Positions 23,752 to 32,602 of a DNA stretch of 64,000 nt are shown piece by piece. The notes beneath the pieces were generated by a model, which did no database searches, was not told where the DNA came from, and saw only the letters and a list, made by a program, of their open reading frames with translations. The position numbers and the translations under genes were made by a program. Position 1 is the stretch's first letter; every line of letters starts with the position of its first letter. This DNA is from RGIG529 sp050950425 (lineage in GTDB: Bacteria > Bacillota > Clostridia > Oscillospirales > Oscillospiraceae): the NCBI GenBank assembly GCA_050950425.1, contig JBMNHO010000002.1, positions 744,001 to 808,000 of the forward strand, given 5' to 3'.

Positions 23752-26091
23752 ATGTATCAGGTTATCAAACGGGACGGGGCCATTGCGGAGTTCAGCATCA
23801 GCAAAATTGCAAACGCCATTACCAAAGCATTCGATGCTCAGAACAAGCAATATCACCCCGATATCATTGATTTTCTCGCGCTCAAAGTAACGGCTGATTA
23901 TCAGGACAAAATTGAGAACGGCTTCATCGGCGTGGAAAACATTCAAGACAGCGTGGAGCGGGTCTTGGTGCAGGCGGGCTATGCCGATGTCGCCAAGGCA
24001 TATATCTTGTACCGGAAGCAGCACGAAAAGGTGCGAAACGCCAAGTCCACGCTGCTGGACTATAAAGAGCTGGTGAACAGCTACGTCAACGTGGACGACT
24101 GGCGGGTGAAAGAAAACTCCACGGTCACATATTCCGTCGGCGGCTTGATTTTAAGCAACTCCGGCGCCATTACGGCCAACTACTGGCTTTCCGAAGTATA
24201 CGACGAGGAGATCGCAAACGCGCACCGCAACGCGGATCTGCATATTCACGATCTGTCGATGCTTACGGGCTATTGCGCCGGGTGGTCTCTCAAGCAGCTG
24301 ATCCAGGAGGGGCTGGGCGGCATCCCCGGAAAAATCACCTCCTCCCCCGCCAGCCATCTTTCCACGCTGTGTAACCAGATGGTCAATTTCCTTGGCATCA
24401 TGCAAAACGAATGGGCCGGCGCCCAGGCGTTTTCATCTTTTGACACATATCTTGCCCCCTTTGTGAAGGCCGACCAACTGAGCTATAAAGAAGTGAAGCA
24501 GTGCGTTCAGTCCTTTGTTTACGGGGTGAATACTCCCAGCCGCTGGGGTACCCAGGCGCCTTTTACCAACATCACCCTGGACTGGACCGTGCCGGACGAC
24601 CTGGCCGATCTGCCCGCCATCGTCGGCGGACGGGAGATGCCTTTCCAATACAAGGACTGTACAAAAGAGATGGACATGGTCAACAAAGCCTTTATCGACA
24701 TCATGATCGAAGGGGACGCCAACGGCAGGGGCTTTCAATACCCCATCCCCACCTATTCCATCACAAAGGATTTCGACTGGAGCGACACGGAAAACAACCG
24801 GATGCTCTTTGAAATGACCGCCAAATACGGCACGCCGTATTTTTCCAACTACATCAACAGCGACATGCAGCCAAGCGACGTGCGCAGCATGTGCTGCCGG
24901 CTGCGTCTGGACCTGCGGGAGCTGCGGAAAAAAGGCGGCGGATTCTTCGGAAGCGGCGAGAGCACCGGCTCCATCGGCGTTGTCACCATCAACCTTCCCC
25001 GCATCGCTTATCTGGCCTCCGACGAAGCAGATTTTTACCGCCGTCTGGACAAGCTGATGGACATCGCCGCCCGGTCTCTGGATACGAAACGCACGGTGAT
25101 CAAAAAATTGATGCATGCCGGCCTGTATCCTTACACCAAGCGGTATATGGGAACATTCGACAACCATTTTTCCACCATCGGTCTCATCGGGATGAACGAG
25201 GCCGGGCGAAATGCCGGCTGGCTGAAGGCGGATCTGACCCAGAAGGCCACCCAGCAGTTTGCAAAAGACGTGCTGACCTATATGAGAAATCGGCTTATGA
25301 ACTATCAGGAGCGGTACGGCGCTCTGTTTAACTTGGAAGCGACCCCCGCGGAGTCCACCACCTACCGCCTGGCCAAGCACGATGTGAAGCGTTTCCCCAA
25401 CATCATCACGGCAGCCAAGCCCGGCGACACCCCCTATTACACAAACAGCTCCCACCTCCCCGTGGGTGCCACAGACGACTTGTTTGAGGCGCTGGCCGTA
25501 CAGGACGAGCTTCAAGTTTTGTATACATCCGGCACGGTGTTCCACGCATATTTGGGGGAAAAGCTGCCCGACTGGAAGGCGGCGGCTCTCCTCGTCCGTA
25601 AGATCGCGGAACATTATAAGCTGCCGTATTACACCCTCTCTCCCACCTACTCGGTATGCCGCGCCCATGGCTATATCAGCGGGGAGCATGCCCTTTGCCC
25701 CGTGTGCGGCCAGGAGACAGAAGTGTACAGCCGCATTACGGGCTATTACCGTCCGGTGAAAAACTGGAACGACGGAAAAACCCAGGAATTCAAAGACCGC
25801 AAGGTGTACCGTTCCGACGACGCCGGCGTGCAGCCGGGAGACGGCTCTGCGCAGAAACCCGCGCTGCTGCTGTTTACCACGCCCACCTGCGCAAACTGCA
25901 CCATGGCGGAAAAAGCTTTGTTCCAGGCCGGCATTGCCCATCAAGCCATCGATGCGGGCGAACACCCGGATCTGGTGAAACAATATGACGTCCTTCAGGT
26001 GCCTACCCTTGTCTCTGTGACAAGCAGCGGCGCGGAGGTATTCGCCGGGGCGGCCAGCGTACTCTCTTTTGTGAAAGCCTGCACCGCCTGA
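23752..26091 (+). CDS. nrdD: Anaerobic ribonucleoside-triphosphate reductase with C-terminal thioredoxin-like domain
   Basis: The 779-aa protein has an N-terminal ATP-cone (about 1-95), the class III reductase barrel, a zinc site (CRAHGYISGEHALCPVC) and the glycyl-radical loop RITGYYRPVKNWNDGK with the radical Gly near residue 664. It reduces NTPs to dNTPs without oxygen. After residue 700 there is an extra thioredoxin/glutaredoxin-like module (LLLFTTPTCANCTMAEKAL with CANC at 713-716, and cis-Pro QVPTLVSV). This may deliver electrons directly. GAGAG lies upstream of the ATG, and a strong terminator follows. Confidence 0.95.
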   Translation: MYQVIKRDGAIAEFSISKIANAITKAFDAQNKQYHPDIIDFLALKVTADYQDKIENGFIGVENIQDSVERVLVQAGYADVAKAYILYRKQHEKVRNAKSTLLDYKELVNSYVNVDDWRVKENSTVTYSVGGLILSNSGAITANYWLSEVYDEEIANAHRNADLHIHDLSMLTGYCAGWSLKQLIQEGLGGIPGKITSSPASHLSTLCNQMVNFLGIMQNEWAGAQAFSSFDTYLAPFVKADQLSYKEVKQCVQSFVYGVNTPSRWGTQAPFTNITLDWTVPDDLADLPAIVGGREMPFQYKDCTKEMDMVNKAFIDIMIEGDANGRGFQYPIPTYSITKDFDWSDTENNRMLFEMTAKYGTPYFSNYINSDMQPSDVRSMCCRLRLDLRELRKKGGGFFGSGESTGSIGVVTINLPRIAYLASDEADFYRRLDKLMDIAARSLDTKRTVIKKLMHAGLYPYTKRYMGTFDNHFSTIGLIGMNEAGRNAGWLKADLTQKATQQFAKDVLTYMRNRLMNYQERYGALFNLEATPAESTTYRLAKHDVKRFPNIITAAKPGDTPYYTNSSHLPVGATDDLFEALAVQDELQVLYTSGTVFHAYLGEKLPDWKAAALLVRKIAEHYKLPYYTLSPTYSVCRAHGYISGEHALCPVCGQETEVYSRITGYYRPVKNWNDGKTQEFKDRKVYRSDDAGVQPGDGSAQKPALLLFTTPTCANCTMAEKALFQAGIAHQAIDAGEHPDLVKQYDVLQVPTLVSVTSSGAEVFAGAASVLSFVKACTA

Positions 26092-26190
26092 GCCAGGCAA
26101 AGCTTGCCGGAACGAGCCGTTTGAGTGGCTCCTCCGCTTCCCCCTTTGCAACAAGAACACATTCTCCGTCGTTTTGTTAAGGCAACATCA

Positions 26191-26230
26191 CGGAAGGCCT
26201 GCTTTTCGAAAAGCAGGCCTTCCGTTTTTT
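26191..26230 (+). terminator. Terminator of nrdD
   Basis: CGGAAGGCCTGCTTTTC pairs perfectly with GAAAAGCAGGCCTTCCG, followed by six T residues. Confidence 0.95.
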
Positions 26231-26261
26231 CGTCGATTTCCAGTTGAAAATTTCAATTAGA

Positions 26262-26319
26262 TATTGACATATGCCATAAACAGGTTTAAACTATCAATTG
26301 TGAGCATAAGACCACAATT
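26262..26319 (+). promoter_or_regulatory. Promoter of the NifU/NifX/ATPase operon with CATATG operator
   Basis: TTGACA (26264-26269), 17 bases and TAAACT (26287-26292). The operator TATTGACATATGCCATAA (26262-26279) overlaps the -35 and is nearly identical to site A at 21422. Just past the start, AATTGTG (26296-26302) and CACAATT (26313-26319) form a second inverted repeat. Confidence 0.6.
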
Positions 26320-26496
26320 TGCTTTTATGCCATGCACGCCCTCTCCTCGGTGTGGCGTGTGCCCCCATGAATTGTCGCAGCAAACCGATCACCCCTCTGC
26401 CTCGGATGACGCCGATCTTTTGGAGCGTCCGCCGGGCAGCCCGGCTCCTTTGCCGGGTGATGATTCTTTTATGCTATAACGGAGGATGGATGCAAA

Positions 26497-26874
26497 ATGT
26501 CTTACGCGATGTTCTCAGATACCGTCATCGAACACTTCATGTGTCCCCAAAACGTGGGGACTATGCCGGACGCGGATGCCGTCGGAACCAGCGGCGACCC
26601 CAGTTGCGGCGATAGCCTGACGCTTTATATCAAAGTAAAAGACAATGTGATCGTGGACATCAGTTTTCTGGTGTTTGGGTGCGTGGCGGCCGTCGCATCC
26701 AGCAGCATGACAACGGAGCTTGCAAAGGGCAAAACATTGGAAGAGGCCCTTCATATAACCGATGCCGATATCACAGACGCCCTGGGCGGTTTGCCGGAAC
26801 ACAAAATGCACTGTTCCGTGCTGGGCGCGGCGGCATTGAAAAACGCCATTGACAACTACCAAAGCCAAAAGTAA
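26497..26874 (+). CDS. NifU/IscU-like iron-sulfur scaffold protein
   Basis: The 125-aa protein matches the NifU N-terminal/IscU domain: FSDTVIEHFMCPQNVG and three scaffold cysteines at about residues 37 (DPSCGD), 62 (VFGCVAAVASSSM) and 106 (HCSVLG). Such proteins assemble 2Fe-2S or 4Fe-4S clusters. No cysteine desulfurase gene is adjacent. It leads a run of NifX-like and ferredoxin-ATPase genes, so it may supply clusters to them. GGAGGA lies ten bases before the ATG. Confidence 0.9.
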   Translation: MSYAMFSDTVIEHFMCPQNVGTMPDADAVGTSGDPSCGDSLTLYIKVKDNVIVDISFLVFGCVAAVASSSMTTELAKGKTLEEALHITDADITDALGGLPEHKMHCSVLGAAALKNAIDNYQSQK

Positions 26875-26915
26875 TGCCCCAATGTATCCACAAATATCAT
26901 AAGGAGGACTCCAAA

Positions 26916-27290
26916 ATGAAAGTAATTGTACCCGTAGAAAGCAAATCCTTGGACGCACCCGTCTGCCCTTCTTTCGGGCGGACCCCCTTTTTCGCATTGA
27001 TCGACGGGGACAGCGGCAGCTGTGAATTTTTGATCAACAAAGCCGCCGCAAGCCAAGGCGGCGCTGGAATCAGCGCGGCGCAGGCCGTCGCGGACTGCGG
27101 GGCCAACGCCCTGATCACCTATCGCTGCGGGGAAAATGCGGCCAACGTTCTAAAGGCTGCGGAAATTAAGATCTACAAAGCACAGGACGGCTCCGTTCAA
27201 GACAATCTTACCGCACTCCAAAAGGGGACCCTTGCTCTGCTGACTGAAATCCACCCCGGTTTCCACGGTCACGGAGGCGGCAAAGAATGA
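26916..27290 (+). CDS. NifX/NifB C-terminal domain (dinitrogenase Fe-Mo cofactor-type) protein
   Basis: The 124-aa protein has the RNase H-like fold of the NifX/NafY family (MKVIVPVESKSLDAPVCPSF, FGRTPFFALID, CGANALITYRCGENAANVLK). It ends in a His/Gly tail (GFHGHGGGKE). Members bind iron-sulfur or metal cofactors; no nitrogenase genes are present, so the role is probably general metallocluster handling. The ATG at 26916 follows AAGGAGG. Its stop overlaps the next ATG (AATGA). Confidence 0.88.
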   Translation: MKVIVPVESKSLDAPVCPSFGRTPFFALIDGDSGSCEFLINKAAASQGGAGISAAQAVADCGANALITYRCGENAANVLKAAEIKIYKAQDGSVQDNLTALQKGTLALLTEIHPGFHGHGGGKE

Positions 27291-28123
27291 TTGTTTCTGT
27301 GCTCAGCGGAAAAGGCGGAACGGGTAAAACACTTGTCTCTGTCAATCTGGCCGCGGCCGCCGAGCAAACGACATATGTAGACTGCGATGTGGAAGAGCCA
27401 AACGGCCATCTGTTTCTGAAACCGGAGATAACGGACACGACCCCTGTCTCCACGAAGGTTCCGGAGATAAATATGGATCTATGCACCCGCTGCCGAACGT
27501 GTGTCAATTTCTGCAAATACAATGCCCTCGCATTGGTTAAGGACAAGATTCTGGTTTTTCATGAAATCTGTCATTCCTGCGGCGGCTGCGCCCTCCTTTG
27601 CCCTGCGAAGGCAATCACGGAAACGGAACGCACCATCGGCAGGATCGAAGAAGGCCTTTCCGCCGGGGTTCGGGTTCTCACGGGATACCTGAACCCCGGG
27701 GAAGTCTCCGGCGTGCCCATCATAAAAGAGCTGCTTGCCAGGCTGCCCAAAGAGGGTGACGCAGTCATCGACTGCCCGCCCGGAAGCGCCTGCGTTGTCA
27801 TGGAGAGCATCCGAGATGCGGATTACTGTGTTCTGGTTGCCGAGCCAACTTTGTTCGGCGTGCATAATCTATCCATGGTATATGAGCTGGTGCAGCTGTT
27901 TGAAAAGCCGTTTGGCGTGGTGTTGAACAAATGTCTCCCCGAGGAAAACCCTGCCGAGACCTTCTGTCTCCAACACCAGATCCCTGTTCTTGCCAAAATC
28001 CCTTATGACGAAACCTTGGGGCTTCTAAACTCCCGGGGTTCTGTTTTGGTGCGGGAACAAAAAGCGTATCAAGCCATGTTTTCCCGTATGATGGAGCGCA
28101 TCAAAAAGGAGGTGGCGCAATGA
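27287..28123 (+). CDS. MinD/Mrp-type ATPase with inserted 2[4Fe-4S] ferredoxin domain
   Basis: The 278-aa protein starts with a deviant Walker A (LSGKGGTGKTLVSVN). Residues of about 60-110 carry two cluster motifs (CTRCRTCVNFCKYN and CHSCGGCALLCPAKA), followed by the rest of the P-loop fold (DAVIDCPPG, AEPTLFGVHNL). Related ATPases are encoded with NifX-like proteins in anaerobes and are thought to load or transfer iron-sulfur clusters. It overlaps both neighbours by four bases. Confidence 0.9.
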   Translation: MIVSVLSGKGGTGKTLVSVNLAAAAEQTTYVDCDVEEPNGHLFLKPEITDTTPVSTKVPEINMDLCTRCRTCVNFCKYNALALVKDKILVFHEICHSCGGCALLCPAKAITETERTIGRIEEGLSAGVRVLTGYLNPGEVSGVPIIKELLARLPKEGDAVIDCPPGSACVVMESIRDADYCVLVAEPTLFGVHNLSMVYELVQLFEKPFGVVLNKCLPEENPAETFCLQHQIPVLAKIPYDETLGLLNSRGSVLVREQKAYQAMFSRMMERIKKEVAQ

Positions 28124-28992
28124 AACAGCTTCTGGTTCTAAGCGGAAAGGGCGGCACAGGAAAAACCACAGTGGCCAGCGCCCTGATCGCCTTCTCCGGC
28201 TGCCGCGCCTTTGCCGATTGTGACGTGGATGCCCCCAACCTGCATTTGGTCATGCCCCAAATGCCTCAGCCGCAAAGGGCAGATTATTACGGCTTTGGAG
28301 CAGCAGCCATTGACCCCTCCCTATGCATCCGCTGCGGGCAGTGCGAAGCCCATTGCCGCTTTGGCGCGATCAAGGACTTTGTCGTTTCGGAAACCGAGTG
28401 TGAGGGCTGCGGCGTCTGCGTAGAAGTTTGCCCGGTACAGGCCATCACCATGCAGGATCGAGTATCCGGCCATCAAATGCTTTATCAAAACGACCAAGTC
28501 ACGTTCTCTACCGCACAGTTGAAGATGGGCAGCGGCGCTCCGGGCAAGCTGGTATCGGCCATCAGGCAGCAGCTGGTTCAGGAAGCATCCGATGATGTGG
28601 ACTTGGCGATCATAGACGGCTCCCCGGGCATCGGCTGCCCTGTCATCGCTTCCATCACCGGCGTGGATCTGGTGCTTCTTGTGGCCGAGCCCACTGTATC
28701 CGGCATACACGACATGAAGCGAATTCTCCAAACGGCAAACCATTTTGACGCGGACTGCATCGTCTGCATCAATAAATTTGATGTCAATTTGGAAAACACC
28801 GAACAAATCGAAGCGTATTGCGAAAGCCTTCAGATCCCTGTTGTGGGCTTGATTCCTTTTGACAAAACAGTTGTGCAGGCGGTAAACCGCTGCGAAAGCA
28901 TCGCCCAATATCCCGACAGTCCCGCCGGGAAGGCGTTGAAGGCCATTTGGGAGACGATTGACAACCTCTATTTGCGAGACAGCGCCGAATGA
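28120..28992 (+). CDS. MinD/Mrp-type ATPase with inserted 2[4Fe-4S] ferredoxin domain (paralogue)
   Basis: This 290-aa paralogue of the preceding gene has the same order: LSGKGGTGKTTVASA, two cluster motifs (CIRCGQCEAHCRFGA, CEGCGVCVEVCPVQA), IIDGSPGIGCPV and AEPTVSGIHDMK. The pair probably arose by tandem duplication and may form a heterodimer, as deviant Walker ATPases dimerise. The ATG is coupled to the upstream stop, with AAGGAGGTGG just before it. Confidence 0.9.
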   Translation: MKQLLVLSGKGGTGKTTVASALIAFSGCRAFADCDVDAPNLHLVMPQMPQPQRADYYGFGAAAIDPSLCIRCGQCEAHCRFGAIKDFVVSETECEGCGVCVEVCPVQAITMQDRVSGHQMLYQNDQVTFSTAQLKMGSGAPGKLVSAIRQQLVQEASDDVDLAIIDGSPGIGCPVIASITGVDLVLLVAEPTVSGIHDMKRILQTANHFDADCIVCINKFDVNLENTEQIEAYCESLQIPVVGLIPFDKTVVQAVNRCESIAQYPDSPAGKALKAIWETIDNLYLRDSAE

Positions 28993-29061
28993 AGCCTCCT
29001 GTCAGAAAACAGGACTCCCGGCGGTTAAGATGTATATAAAAAAACAACAAAGGAGAAACAG

Positions 29062-29424
29062 ATGATGAAAATTGCAGTGGCAAGCGAAGGAAAAACAGTG
29101 GCGGAACATTTTGGGCATTGCGAGGGCTTTGCGCTTTTTGAAACCGAAAATAATCAGATCAAAAGCAAGGAATTTGTTCCGAACCCTGGCCATAAGCCCG
29201 GTTTTCTTCCGGTTTTTTTACACGAAAAAGGCGTCAATGTGATCATTTCCGGCGGTATGGGTGGCGGCGCCATTGATATTTTCAACGAGAAAAAGATCGA
29301 AGTCATTGTGGGCGCGCGAGGCGACGCGGAAGAAGCGGCCAAGGACTATTTAAACGGCAGCTTGAAGTCCACCGGCTCTGTCTGCCATGAGCACAAGCAC
29401 CACGACGAATGCGGCGGGCACTGA
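29062..29424 (+). CDS. NifX-like protein with His-rich tail
   Basis: The 120-aa protein (KIAVASEGKTVAEHFGHCEG, ISGGMGGGAIDIFNEK, VGARGDAEEAAKDYL) belongs to the NifX/NifB C-terminal family. It ends CHEHKHHDECGGH, a likely metal-binding tail. It is the last gene of the operon, 69 bases after the ATPase, with AAAGGAG before tandem ATG codons (29062, 29065). Confidence 0.88.
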   Translation: MMKIAVASEGKTVAEHFGHCEGFALFETENNQIKSKEFVPNPGHKPGFLPVFLHEKGVNVIISGGMGGGAIDIFNEKKIEVIVGARGDAEEAAKDYLNGSLKSTGSVCHEHKHHDECGGH

Positions 29425-29448
29425 CGCCCTTCTCCCCCCAACGAAAAG

Positions 29449-29502
29449 AAAAGAAGCAGCCACCCGTCCGTTTTATGGATCGGGTGGCTGCTTCTTTTTT
29501 AT
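29449..29502. terminator. Bidirectional terminator
   Basis: AAGAAGCAGCCACCCG (29451-29466) and CGGGTGGCTGCTTCTT (29481-29496) are perfect 16-bp arms with A and T runs. The hairpin serves the NifX operon and the convergent GGDEF gene, whose stop lies within the T run. Confidence 0.92.
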
Positions 29503-30764
29503 TCAAAACTTTCTTCATCAAAAAATCGACTGCAAGCCAAGGTTTCAACGCAATTGCGCCCTTTTTCCTTCGCCAGATACAGTGCCTGATCCGCGATGTT
29601 GATGATTTTTCCGATGTCGCTTGGGCTGGATATCTTTCCGGTGCATGTCCCCAAGCTAATGGTGATATGCGGATTGACAAGAGAAGCCTGATTTGGAATT
29701 TGTAGCTGCTGTATTTGCGCCTGGATGGTTTCGGCAATCTTTATAATTTCTTCCCTGTTTGTGTGAAACGCGGCATAAACAAATTCCTCGCCGCCCCATC
29801 GAATGGCAATTTGGTCTTTGCGCCCAACCAAAGCGCCAATCTGCTCCGCAACTGCAATTAAAACATGATCACCCTTCCCGTGCCCATAATAATCGTTGTA
29901 TTGTTTAAAATGATCCACATCCATCATAATGACAGACACCGTTCGGTCTGGCGCCTCATCCTGAAAGTTTTTATCAATAAATTCACGAAATCCCCTCCGG
30001 TTGGGGAGCCCGGTCAACTCGTCCAAAAGCGCCAGCTTTTTCAGCCGTTCGTTTGCGATGGCAAGCTTTTGATTGATGACCATGTTTTCTTTCATCTCGT
30101 TTGCCAGCAATGCATTGGATTGATTCATCAGCCGCTTGATCACATAATTATCACAGTGGCTGCGATAATTGATCCTCGTTGCAGCCCAGGAAACCACAAC
30201 GAAGACGGCCAAGTTGATGTAGTTCCCCATCAGAACACCAATGGAGTTTCGAAAAAAGGGCAATCCAATCGCCAGGATAGAAGTAGAAACCAGATAAGAA
30301 ATCCCCATTTTTTTGGCATCCAAACAATAAACCGTGGAGCATATGATCATATTGACCATAAAAGACACCGTCTGTCCATCCATCGTCCGATCCAAAAGGG
30401 ACGCAACCCCGCCCCATGTCATAAACAGAGTGAGAAATACCACCGTAACCACATCCATGGTATTTAGGCAGATCTGTTTCTGGTCATAGCGGTGAAGCAA
30501 AAGTAAATACAGCAGATTTATGACGATCATAACGAAATACATCACCTGACAAGAATGAAGCTGAAACAGATTGCCTGTCGTAAGGGAATAAAAAACGCTG
30601 GCTGCCAATATAAAAGCAACCTCAAAAGCAATCACAATGATGGCCAGCATTTTCCCCTTTCGGTTATTTTGCATGATCAGATTCTCTTTAAATTCTCGAC
30701 TGCGTAAATATTCGTTTTTGATTCCCTCCGGGACACTCGCATTGCCCATATGTAGCATATTCAT
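29499..30764 (-). CDS. Membrane diguanylate cyclase (GGDEF)
   Basis: The 421-aa protein has about six transmembrane helices (residues 38-205), a linker helix and a GGDEF domain. The domain begins LLDELTGLPNRRGF, has MMDVDHFKQYNDYYGH and the active site RWGGEEF (about 323-328), so synthesis of cyclic di-GMP is expected. No partner sensor domain is recognised in the membrane part. The chosen ATG (30764) has only a weak ribosome site and alternative Met codons follow closely. Confidence 0.92.
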   Translation of the reverse strand: MNMLHMGNASVPEGIKNEYLRSREFKENLIMQNNRKGKMLAIIVIAFEVAFILAASVFYSLTTGNLFQLHSCQVMYFVMIVINLLYLLLLHRYDQKQICLNTMDVVTVVFLTLFMTWGGVASLLDRTMDGQTVSFMVNMIICSTVYCLDAKKMGISYLVSTSILAIGLPFFRNSIGVLMGNYINLAVFVVVSWAATRINYRSHCDNYVIKRLMNQSNALLANEMKENMVINQKLAIANERLKKLALLDELTGLPNRRGFREFIDKNFQDEAPDRTVSVIMMDVDHFKQYNDYYGHGKGDHVLIAVAEQIGALVGRKDQIAIRWGGEEFVYAAFHTNREEIIKIAETIQAQIQQLQIPNQASLVNPHITISLGTCTGKISSPSDIGKIINIADQALYLAKEKGRNCVETLACSRFFDEESFE

Positions 30765-31321
30765 ATTTCTTCGGTCTCTACTTCCTTTTTATGTAATATC
30801 GCTCTGTATGCTTATCTTCCATCGATATGCCTCAAAGGTGTCTGCTTTTTCTTTTCCCACGACCTTTCAAACACAAAAATCGCACCCCCTTTGAAGGCCG
30901 CCCTCCCAGATACGGAGTTCAGCCATAAAGCCACCGCTTATCCGCATCCTTGGTTCAATGATGCTCCCATCAAAGAAAGGGCCTTGGCCCGGACTTCCTG
31001 TCCCCCCTTCGGGGATCCAGAGCCAACTGCCGTTCTTCCACGTATTTCCATTCTCTATTTTACCCCGCAATGGCGGACAATTCAACTCGATTTGTGGAGA
31101 AAACGCCATTTTCTATACTATTATTTTGATTTTATGCAAAAAGGAGAGGGTTTGTTCCTTCAGAACATGCGATTGAAGGCACATAATACCACGTTTTGCG
31201 CTAGGTTTCTCTTTTCGGTCTAGAATAATCCATTCCAAAAGAGTCGATATTATACTATGCTCCCCAGCCAGTTTAAACCCCCATTTTCTTAACGGGTATT
31301 TCGTGTGCAAGGAGAGATGAG
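30765..31321. other. Intergenic region between divergent genes
   Basis: About 560 bases upstream of both the GGDEF gene and the YIEGIA gene. No coding frame looks real. A TATACT box near 31250 precedes the YIEGIA gene without a clear consensus -35. No repeat or RNA structure stands out. Confidence 0.35.
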
Positions 31322-32206
31322 ATGGAGACAATGACCGAGACAATCCCGACCCTCGCGCTAAGCCGCATCCTGATGGGTATCTTCATGGGAACCGCCGCCC
31401 GTTTTGTCACAATACGAATCGACTCAAGGCAAATGCCCAGTTATCCAAACGGCTATTTTATCAACCTTGTCACCGGTTTTTTCGCGGCAAGCCTTGGTTC
31501 TGTAGCCATTCCCGCTTTGTTGTCCAACGATTTTGCGGCGGTCACGTTTTTAATGCTGGCCGTTCAGCATTTTCGGGACATTCGAAAGCAGATCCACGAA
31601 AGCTTAGAAAACCTCGATCCGATTGGCTTCGCGCCCAGAGGCAGCGCCTACATCGACGGCATTTCCAAAACGTTTGAGGCCAGAAACTATATTTGCCTGC
31701 TCACGTCCCTCGGCACTGTCCTGGCGCTTTATCTTACGATGAGTGAAACCATATGGGTCAACGGAACCATCGCGCTGGCCGTGGGACCCGCCCTCGCCTT
31801 CTCCATGATTCGTTTTACGAAGGGACAGTGCATCGGAGATATCTGCACACTTCATTACGGAACCGTCCTCGTGCAAGGCTCTGAGCTGTATGTGGACGGC
31901 ATCTGGGTGACCTGCTTGCTGGGGCTGCAAAAAAAGCAGCAGCTCTTTACGGAGCAAGGAGTTGCGCTGGTTGCAACACCAAAAACAGACACGCAGCGGC
32001 TTACCTTAGAAAATGAAGGACAGCGGACCGCCATTTTGTGCGATGCCGCCCGGTCCTTCGGCACCAAAGACCTTTGGTTTACAAAGCGAAGCTTCCCCGA
32101 CGGGCGCATTGTCGTCGCGTTTGTTCCCATCATCAATGACAAAGAAAAAATACTGGCCGCAGTGCGCAATACGCCTATTTTAGAAAGCGTCCGCAAGCGG
32201 TCGTGA
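31322..32206 (+). CDS. YIEGIA family membrane protein
   Basis: The 294-aa protein has several N-terminal transmembrane helices and the segment AYIDGISKTFEARNYI, a variant of the YIEGIA motif that names the family. These proteins occur in spore-forming Firmicutes and are of unknown biochemical function. The C-terminal half (from about residue 170) looks soluble. AAGGAGAG precedes the ATG. The partner subunit gene follows 13 bases later. Confidence 0.85.
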   Translation: METMTETIPTLALSRILMGIFMGTAARFVTIRIDSRQMPSYPNGYFINLVTGFFAASLGSVAIPALLSNDFAAVTFLMLAVQHFRDIRKQIHESLENLDPIGFAPRGSAYIDGISKTFEARNYICLLTSLGTVLALYLTMSETIWVNGTIALAVGPALAFSMIRFTKGQCIGDICTLHYGTVLVQGSELYVDGIWVTCLLGLQKKQQLFTEQGVALVATPKTDTQRLTLENEGQRTAILCDAARSFGTKDLWFTKRSFPDGRIVVAFVPIINDKEKILAAVRNTPILESVRKRS

Positions 32207-32219
32207 GGGAGCGCGTCTG

Positions 32220-32402
32220 ATGGAAATTATCTTATATATTACAGACTGCCCGAATCGGGTCATCACCGGGCAGCCCCTGGCTTTGCATATGCCAAACGAT
32301 GCGGAACGTCAGAATTTTTTGGATATGCTGGCTGAAACCCTAGAGGCAAGCGTCATCCAGACCAAAAACGGCGACCATATCGTTGTCCGAAGAAGCAAAT
32401 AG
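32220..32402 (+). CDS. Capping complex subunit for YIEGIA
   Basis: The 60-aa protein (MEIILYITDCPNRVITGQPL ... VIQTKNGDHIVVRR) matches the small partner always found directly after YIEGIA genes. It begins 13 bases after that gene with GAGGGAG upstream. The link to sporulation is family knowledge; no mechanism is visible here. Confidence 0.8.
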   Translation: MEIILYITDCPNRVITGQPLALHMPNDAERQNFLDMLAETLEASVIQTKNGDHIVVRRSK

Positions 32403-32535
32403 CGCTCGGGCAGCAAAGAAAGGACCCCTCTGGCGCTTGCCCCGCCGTTTCAGCCCTTCCTGCTATCTCCCAAGCCGTGTTTTGTCTCAAAACAGCGAGA
32501 GACGAAACACGGCTTTTAATATTTAAAAAGAACAC

Positions 32536-32587
32536 TTGACAAGCCCGATGAATATAAGTATATTAGTAATATGTAATATACTTATAT
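32536..32587 (+). promoter_or_regulatory. Promoter with perfect 14-bp inverted-repeat operator
   Basis: TTGACA (32536-32541), 17 bases and TATATT (32559-32564). ATATAAGTATATTA (32552-32565) and TAATATACTTATAT (32574-32587) are exact complements around eight bases and cover the -10. AT-rich dyads of this kind are typical ArsR-family operators, and an ArsR gene is the third gene of the operon, so autoregulation is likely. Confidence 0.8.
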
Positions 32588-32602
32588 GTAAGGAGATGTG
32601 CT

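Noticed and set aside
24433..26160. 575-aa minus-strand frame opposite nrdD
   Set aside because: It is an antisense shadow of a highly conserved gene, caused by GC-biased third positions.
26264..26479. 71-aa plus-strand frame upstream of the NifU-like gene
   Set aside because: It begins inside the promoter -35 element, so it cannot be on the same transcript.
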